From: Corynespora cassiicola
Taxonomy: Eukaryota > Ascomycota > Dothideomycetes > Pleosporales > Corynesporascaceae
Reading direction: 5' to 3'
Length of the DNA stretch: 64,000 bases
Assembly (NCBI GenBank): GCA_022059125.1
Contig: JAEUWY010000005.1
Span: 3,844,001-3,908,000, forward strand
A program made the translations under genes and the position numbers. Below, piece after piece: positions 58,579-64,000 of this stretch (position 1 is its first letter; every line of letters begins with the position of its first letter). The notes under the pieces were generated by a model. That model was given only the letters and a program-made list of their open reading frames with translations. It made no database searches and was not told the DNA's origin.

Positions 58579-60085
58579 TACTGTAATTTAAAACAGAAAT
58601 TTTTTTTAAACATTTTTTTTTTAATTAGATTAAATCTAGTTTATTAAAGTTAATTACGTTTTTAAATTAGTTTTATAAGTTATTTTTAATAGAAATTTAG
58701 CTTATTTATAAAAAATTATAATTACGTATAAAATAGCTTTACTTATTATAGTTATAGCAGTTTTTTTTTATAGCTAAAGCTGTTTTAAATAGCTTACTAA
58801 TTTTATATTTGTATAGTAATTATAACTTTACGCGGGTAGTACGCTAGTAAATAGTTTTTTTTTTATATAAATACTATAAATAAGCTAGTTAGCTTTTAAT
58901 TTTTTAAAATTTTATATAAAGTAGAACTAAAATTATTTTTTTTACTTCTGCTAATAGCAGATACAGACATACTTTAACGTTTTATATTATAAAAAAAATT
59001 TTACTATATTATTAAAGAAGTTATTTTATAGAAATTTAAATTTAAAATTTAAAACTTATAAAGCTAAAATTATCTTTTTTTATAAGTAAAAAAACTATTT
59101 TTTTTTATACTCTACTTCTAATAGTAGTAGATAGAAATTAAATTTTAAAAGTAAAAAAAAGTTTTTTTTATTCTATCTGCAGCTAGTAGAAAGCTACTTA
59201 ATTTTTTATTTTTTTATTTTTTAAAATAAAATATAATTTTAGAAAGTTAAGTATTTTCTCTGTGTTAAAAAACTGTTTTTAACAATTATTAGCTAAATAA
59301 TAACGTTTTAAGTATTTTTAAGCTAGTTCTAATATAAATTTTTAAACTTCTGCTATATAAGCTTATTTAGTAAAATAGTAGTTTTAATTAATATTAAAGT
59401 AATTTTAAATAAAAGCTAGTTATTATAAAAAAGTAACAGTTTTTCTGTTACTAAAAAGCTTAATATTAAAAATCTATTTAGATAATTTTATTTAAACTAA
59501 AATTAAAAGTAATTTAAATAGTTATTAAATACAAATTAATAGTAATAGTTTTAACTATTTTTTATTTTAAAAAAAAAAATCTGCAGCAGCGGCTTTAAGT
59601 TTTAGTATTCTAACTTATAATTATAAAATTTTTATTTTTATTAGTAGAAAATAAAAATTACTATTATTAAATTAGTATAGAGATTTATTAAATTTTAAAT
59701 TATTATTAAAAATTAAAGCTGTTTTTACAGCTGGCTTAATTTTTAAATAGTTTTTTCTATAAAAGTATTTAAAAAGTATATAGTACTAGATATTGATAGT
59801 TAAAATTAATTTTAGTAAATTTTTAGTAGTTATTTAGTTTTTATTTTAGCGTATAACGCGTTTTTTTTAACAGTAATCTAACTTACGTAAAAATAGAAGT
59901 TTTAAACTTAAAAATTTTAGTTATTAAAAAATTTAAAAAATTTTAATTTTACTAAAAGTTAAAAATATACGTAGTAATTTAAAACAGATCTAGTCTAATA
60001 CATATACTATTTAGTTATATTTTTTTTATAATAAATAAAAAAGTAATATTTTTAAGCTGTTACTAGTAAAAAAAAATTTAGAAAT
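58579..60085. other. AT-rich tract, nothing recognised
   Basis: RIPed sequence with no identifiable terminal repeats or protein motifs. Confidence 0.4.
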
Positions 60086-60425
60086 ATAATATAAGAATAC
60101 AGAGCGACTTGTCTCTAATACGGCTTAAATACTACTTAAAATAAAAATTTATAGAACTAAAAAAGAATTATAAGTTAGAATCTATAGATTTTATATAAAA
60201 AAACATTTTTAGACTATAAAACTATCTAAAAATATTACGTTTTTTTATATTTTTTTTAAAAAAAATTTATTTTTAGTTTAGCTTAGTGCAGTTTTAGTTA
60301 TAAAAAAATAAAAAATTTAAATAGCTAAATATTTAGATTTAAGTTAGAGTTAGATTAAAAGTTAAAGTTAGAATTTAGTTAGAAGTTAAAGTTACGTGCG
60401 TAATACTAGGAAGTAAATTCAAACT
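60086..60425 (+). repeat. Direct repeat R3, copy 2
   Basis: Matches 38355-38700 in the same orientation. Right of it, a mariner right terminal repeat begins within about 25 bp. Confidence 0.7.
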
Positions 60426-60449
60426 TTATACAAATAAAATTTGTTATAC

Positions 60450-60564
60450 TATTAAAACTTATAAAACTAAATTTTTATTTTTTTTATAGCTATTTTAGTT
60501 ATAAAGTTATAATAGTTTAAAAAGTATAAAAAAAAACTTGTTTTTTTTTAATATCACCCCTCTG
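60450..60564 (+). mobile_element. Tc1/mariner right terminal repeat (fragment)
   Basis: Ends ATATCACCCCTCTG followed by TA. The last 110 bp parallel the right end of the intact element at 37025-37138. The matching left end was not identified. Confidence 0.65.
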
Positions 60565-60566
60565 TA

Positions 60567-62141
60567 TATACTAAATAGATTTAATAGTAATTAATACTTA
60601 GTACTAGCTAGAGATACCTTTATTAAATAAGTAAAAAATTAAGTTTTTTAATAAGCTATATTAAAAATAGTAGCTTAATTTAGTTATAAAAAAGTTTTCT
60701 GCTGCTAAAGCGTTACTAAGAAATTATTAATTAATAAAAGTTTAAAAAATTATATAATTATAAAAATACTTTTAATTATATATAAAGTATATTAAATATA
60801 AAATTTAAAATCGAATTTTAGTACACTTCTAGCGGAACAGAGACACTTTTAAATCATAAATATACTAGTTAAAATAAAAAATAATTAGATTTATAATTTT
60901 TATACAGTACTTTAAGCTAATTTATTAGTACTCTGCGCGAAATAACTTAATATATAGAAAAATAATATTAAAAAAGCTACTGCTTAGACTTATTAATAAT
61001 ATATAAAAATTAAAAAATACTAAAATAAGCTAAAAAACTTTTAATATAACTTATTTAAAATTAGAAATATAATACTACTATAAAATTTAGTATATAATTT
61101 AAATATATTAAAAGTATAAAAACTATTATACAGATAGCTAGAACTTTACAAAATTATTATATAAAATAATAAATATAATAAATTATAGTATTAATTAGTA
61201 GAACTTAGAGATAACAGAGTTTTATTAAATATATATACTTTAGCTAAAAACTAAAAAAGTTTATTTAAAAGTTTTTGAAAAGTTATAGTTAAAAAATTAC
61301 AAATTAACTAAAATTATTAAAATAAATTGATATTCTAACTATCAGATTTAAAATAATGAATTTTTATAATCTACTAAAATTTAAAAAATTATTAATATAA
61401 GTACTTATAAAAAAAAGCTTAAAGTAATAAAAAAAGTTTTAAATAAAAATAAAAAAGCTTTTAAAAAGCTTAATTAAATAGAAAAAAAAAATTAGTATAG
61501 ATAGAGCTCTAAAACTAAAAATATAAAATATAATAAAATTAATTTAGAAAAATAAAAGTTTATTATAGAAAATTTTTAATAAAAATTTAAAAATAATAAT
61601 TTGAAATCTAAAAAAAAAAATATCTAACTTATAGTACTATATTAAAAATTCTAGTTATAAAGCAACTAGATCTTAAAAAGTATAAAAAAAAATTATTAGA
61701 AAAAAAAGTACAGCGTGAAACTAACTTTATAAATTTAGAATAAAATTTTATAAAAATAAAACTAAAAAGAATTTCTGTAAAAACTATCGCGAAAAGTAGA
61801 AAAAAAAATTATATTATATTATAAATATAATAAAATAAAAAGTTTTAGTTTTTTTATACTTAAATCTAATTAAAAAGAATAAATTAGTTAAGTATACTAA
61901 CTTAGACAGATATAAAAACTTTTAATAACTATTATATAAAATATTTAAAAAAAAAACTAGAACTTTAAAAATTAGATCTGAAAAAAAGAATATACTAAAA
62001 TTAGACTTTAAACTAATTTTAGAAACTATTTATTATTACTATTTATATAAGTATTAAAATAATAAAAAAATTTTACAGCGTTGTTTTCTACATAATTTCT
62101 TTTAATATTTATTATACTTTAATAAAGTTTTAAAACTATAG
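60567..62141. other. AT-rich tract, nothing recognised
   Basis: RIPed. Some plus-strand stretches are rich in Lys codons, but that follows from composition alone. Confidence 0.35.
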
Positions 62142-62143
62142 TA

Positions 62144-62332
62144 CAGAGAGGTGACATTAAAAAAGCGTAATAGAAAAAATCGTACTTTTTAAACTTATAT
62201 AACTTTTTATATAAACTAGCTACTAAAAAAAAAAAATTAGTTATAAAGATATTTACTAGCGCTATAGGTAAAAAAAAGAAAAATAAATTAATTATATAAT
62301 ATTTTTAGTTTTTAAAAAAGCTCTAAAGTTAT
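62144..62332 (+). mobile_element. Tc1/mariner left terminal repeat (fragment)
   Basis: CAGAGAGGTGACATTAAAAA after TA. Homology to the long terminal repeat continues about 100 bp. No partner end before the window closes. Confidence 0.6.
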
Positions 62333-64000
62333 TGTAACGATCTGGACCAGAACACTGTTTCACTGCAGTACCTTTCTCTTTTTACTTTACTTTACTTTTA
62401 CTTATTTTATTTTTAACTAGTTAGTATAAAAAGCTGGGTACTCTCTGTACTTTTTAGCTTTTTACTTTAGTATAGTTAAAATATACAGAGTACAACCTGA
62501 GACCTATTATTTTATATTCGCTTTTTAGTTAATATTTATATTATACTAAAATTACTAATATATAGCCGGCGACGGCGATATAATATCTCTAATTTAAGCT
62601 ATTACTTTTATAGCCTAAAAAGTTTATAAGCTTTGAATAATTAAAAAATATATAAATTTTATAAAACGCGCTGATTAAAGTATATAAATTAATATCTAAA
62701 CTAATAAATAGACGGTACTCTGCTATAGTTATTTAATGTATAAGCTATTTAAAAACACAAACAGTGCTCTGCCTATAACTAATAATAAAATATACTATTT
62801 ATACTGCTAATATACTAGCTTATAAAATATACAGATGCTCTACTTTTTTTCTACTAAAACAGTCTAGTATACTGCTTTAGCTTTTATACTAAAAAAATAT
62901 TAAATACGTTAGTAATCTGTATAAAAAAAACGCTCTATCTAAAATAGCTAATATACTAACTTAATTAAAGTATAAAATATACTGCCTAAAATACTAACTA
63001 CTACTAATACTCTTAAAACGTAATTCTAGGTGCTCTGCTTTAGTATTTAGAAATATAAAATATACTACTTAAAAAAACTAAAGTTACTAAATACACTATT
63101 TAAAATTTATTCTAAAAATATATAGTTAAGCGTTATACTAAGTTATTTTTTAAAATATATAAAGTGCGCTGCTTTAAACTAACTAAAAACTTTATTATAA
63201 AGCTATTTTAGTAACAGTTTAGCGCGAAGCTCTGCAGTATAGTTAAAAATTAAACTAGCTAAAAGTAAAATATATAAAAAAAAAAATTTAATACTTTTTA
63301 GAAAAATATAATAAATAAAATAAAACGTATACTAAAACAGCTACTTAGTATTAATAAATATATTAAATATATAAACCGCAGCTGCTGTCTGAAAGCGACT
63401 AGTCTATACTTAAATACTTTTATAAAAAAACCTGCTTAATTAGAAACTCTATTTTTTAACTAACTAACTTACTTACTCTAACTAACTACCTACTTAACTT
63501 TATACTTTCTAAACTTAAATCTAAAGTATATCTATAAAATATTTTTATTTAATTTACTAATCTACTAAACTTTAGTAATAAATTTATTATAAATACTAAT
63601 AGTAAAGCAGAAGTAGCTGAACTTTACGTGCCTAATATTTTATACTAATATTAGAATACTATTTTAAAAAATATAGTAATACGTGTTTTCTTTTTAGCTG
63701 TAGTAGAAATAAAAATAAAAAATTTTATTAGTTAAAAATAAGTTGCTTATAACTCTAAGGTTTTTAAAATAAAATTTTTTTAAAATTAAACTAATAACTA
63801 TACTTAGAGTAATTTTAGTATTTTATTAGATATTTATGCTGCCCGAGCTGAACAGCGTTACTAAAATAAATTAGTAAATCTATTGCTCGCTTCTAATACT
63901 AAAAAAATAACTACTACTATAGAATTTTTTAAAAAAGTTATTAGCGAATAATATAGATATATATTAGTTTATATAGCTATTATAATAAATATAATAGAAT
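62333..64000. other. AT-rich tract with possible LTR start
   Basis: TGTAACGATCTGGACCAGAACACTG at 62333 is an unusually GC-rich run with a TGTAAC start, as an LTR might have. No second copy or TTACA end was found. The rest, with many repeats of AATATACT-like words, shows no coding potential. Confidence 0.3.

Noticed and set aside
1..64000. CRISPR arrays, bacterial operons, riboswitches
   Set aside because: The genome is fungal. The tandem repeats seen are contiguous minisatellites without spacers.

Overview
The window looks like a filamentous ascomycete (Pezizomycotina) chromosome. The genes carry short 39-72 nt introns, one encodes a Zn2Cys6 regulator, there is a TTAGGG telomere-type array, and long tracts have lost almost all CpA/TpG while TpA is in excess. 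That is the footprint of repeat-induced point mutation (RIP). No species can be named from the sequence.

Layout. 1-4140 is RIP-degraded transposon DNA: a minus-strand Gypsy element cut by the window start, then a subtelomere-like repeat, then a truncated Fot1/Pogo element whose outer end at 4224 escaped mutation. 4140-18500 has balanced base composition but is mostly transposon relics: three Fot1/Pogo transposase fossils, one with an internal inverted segment; two related 17-bp minisatellites; a MITE-like element; and two dispersed repeat families (R1, R2). Among them sit an F-box/ankyrin gene with a frameshifted end, a phi-class-like GST gene (minus), an intact FAD monooxygenase (plus) and a sirtuin fossil. 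18500-19460 is AT-rich and ends in an inverted copy of the subtelomere-like repeat, directly followed by an interstitial telomere array (15 perfect TTAGGG units plus degenerate ones). 19593-26400 is the main gene island: a dicarboxylate/amino-acid:cation symporter (SLC1 type, plus) convergent with a six-exon Zn2Cys6 transcription factor (minus).

26400-64000 is an AT-rich, heavily RIPed nest of transposons with several resolvable layers. A Tc1/mariner element (27395-31151) was split by repeat E. A second copy of E sits in another mariner copy and was itself invaded by a young, nearly intact Tc1-like element (35009-37138, TA duplication, DD34E transposase with introns and only two premature stops). 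An older chromovirus-like Gypsy element, J, was invaded by two copies of another Gypsy family, A (40259-47059, TSD TTAAT) and B (48074-53280, TSD ATAAG). Further right are a foldback element (54833-55903) and a full-length Fot1/Pogo element (56727-58578) that share a terminal-repeat design.

No operon-like or obviously new enzymatic system is seen. The most unusual features are the interstitial telomere with inverted subtelomere-like repeats bracketing about 16.6 kb, the two minisatellites that read as one periodic peptide in every forward frame, the microinversion in a transposase fossil, and the dated transposon nesting. Splice sites were placed by eye from GT/AG, branch-like motifs and reading-frame continuity.
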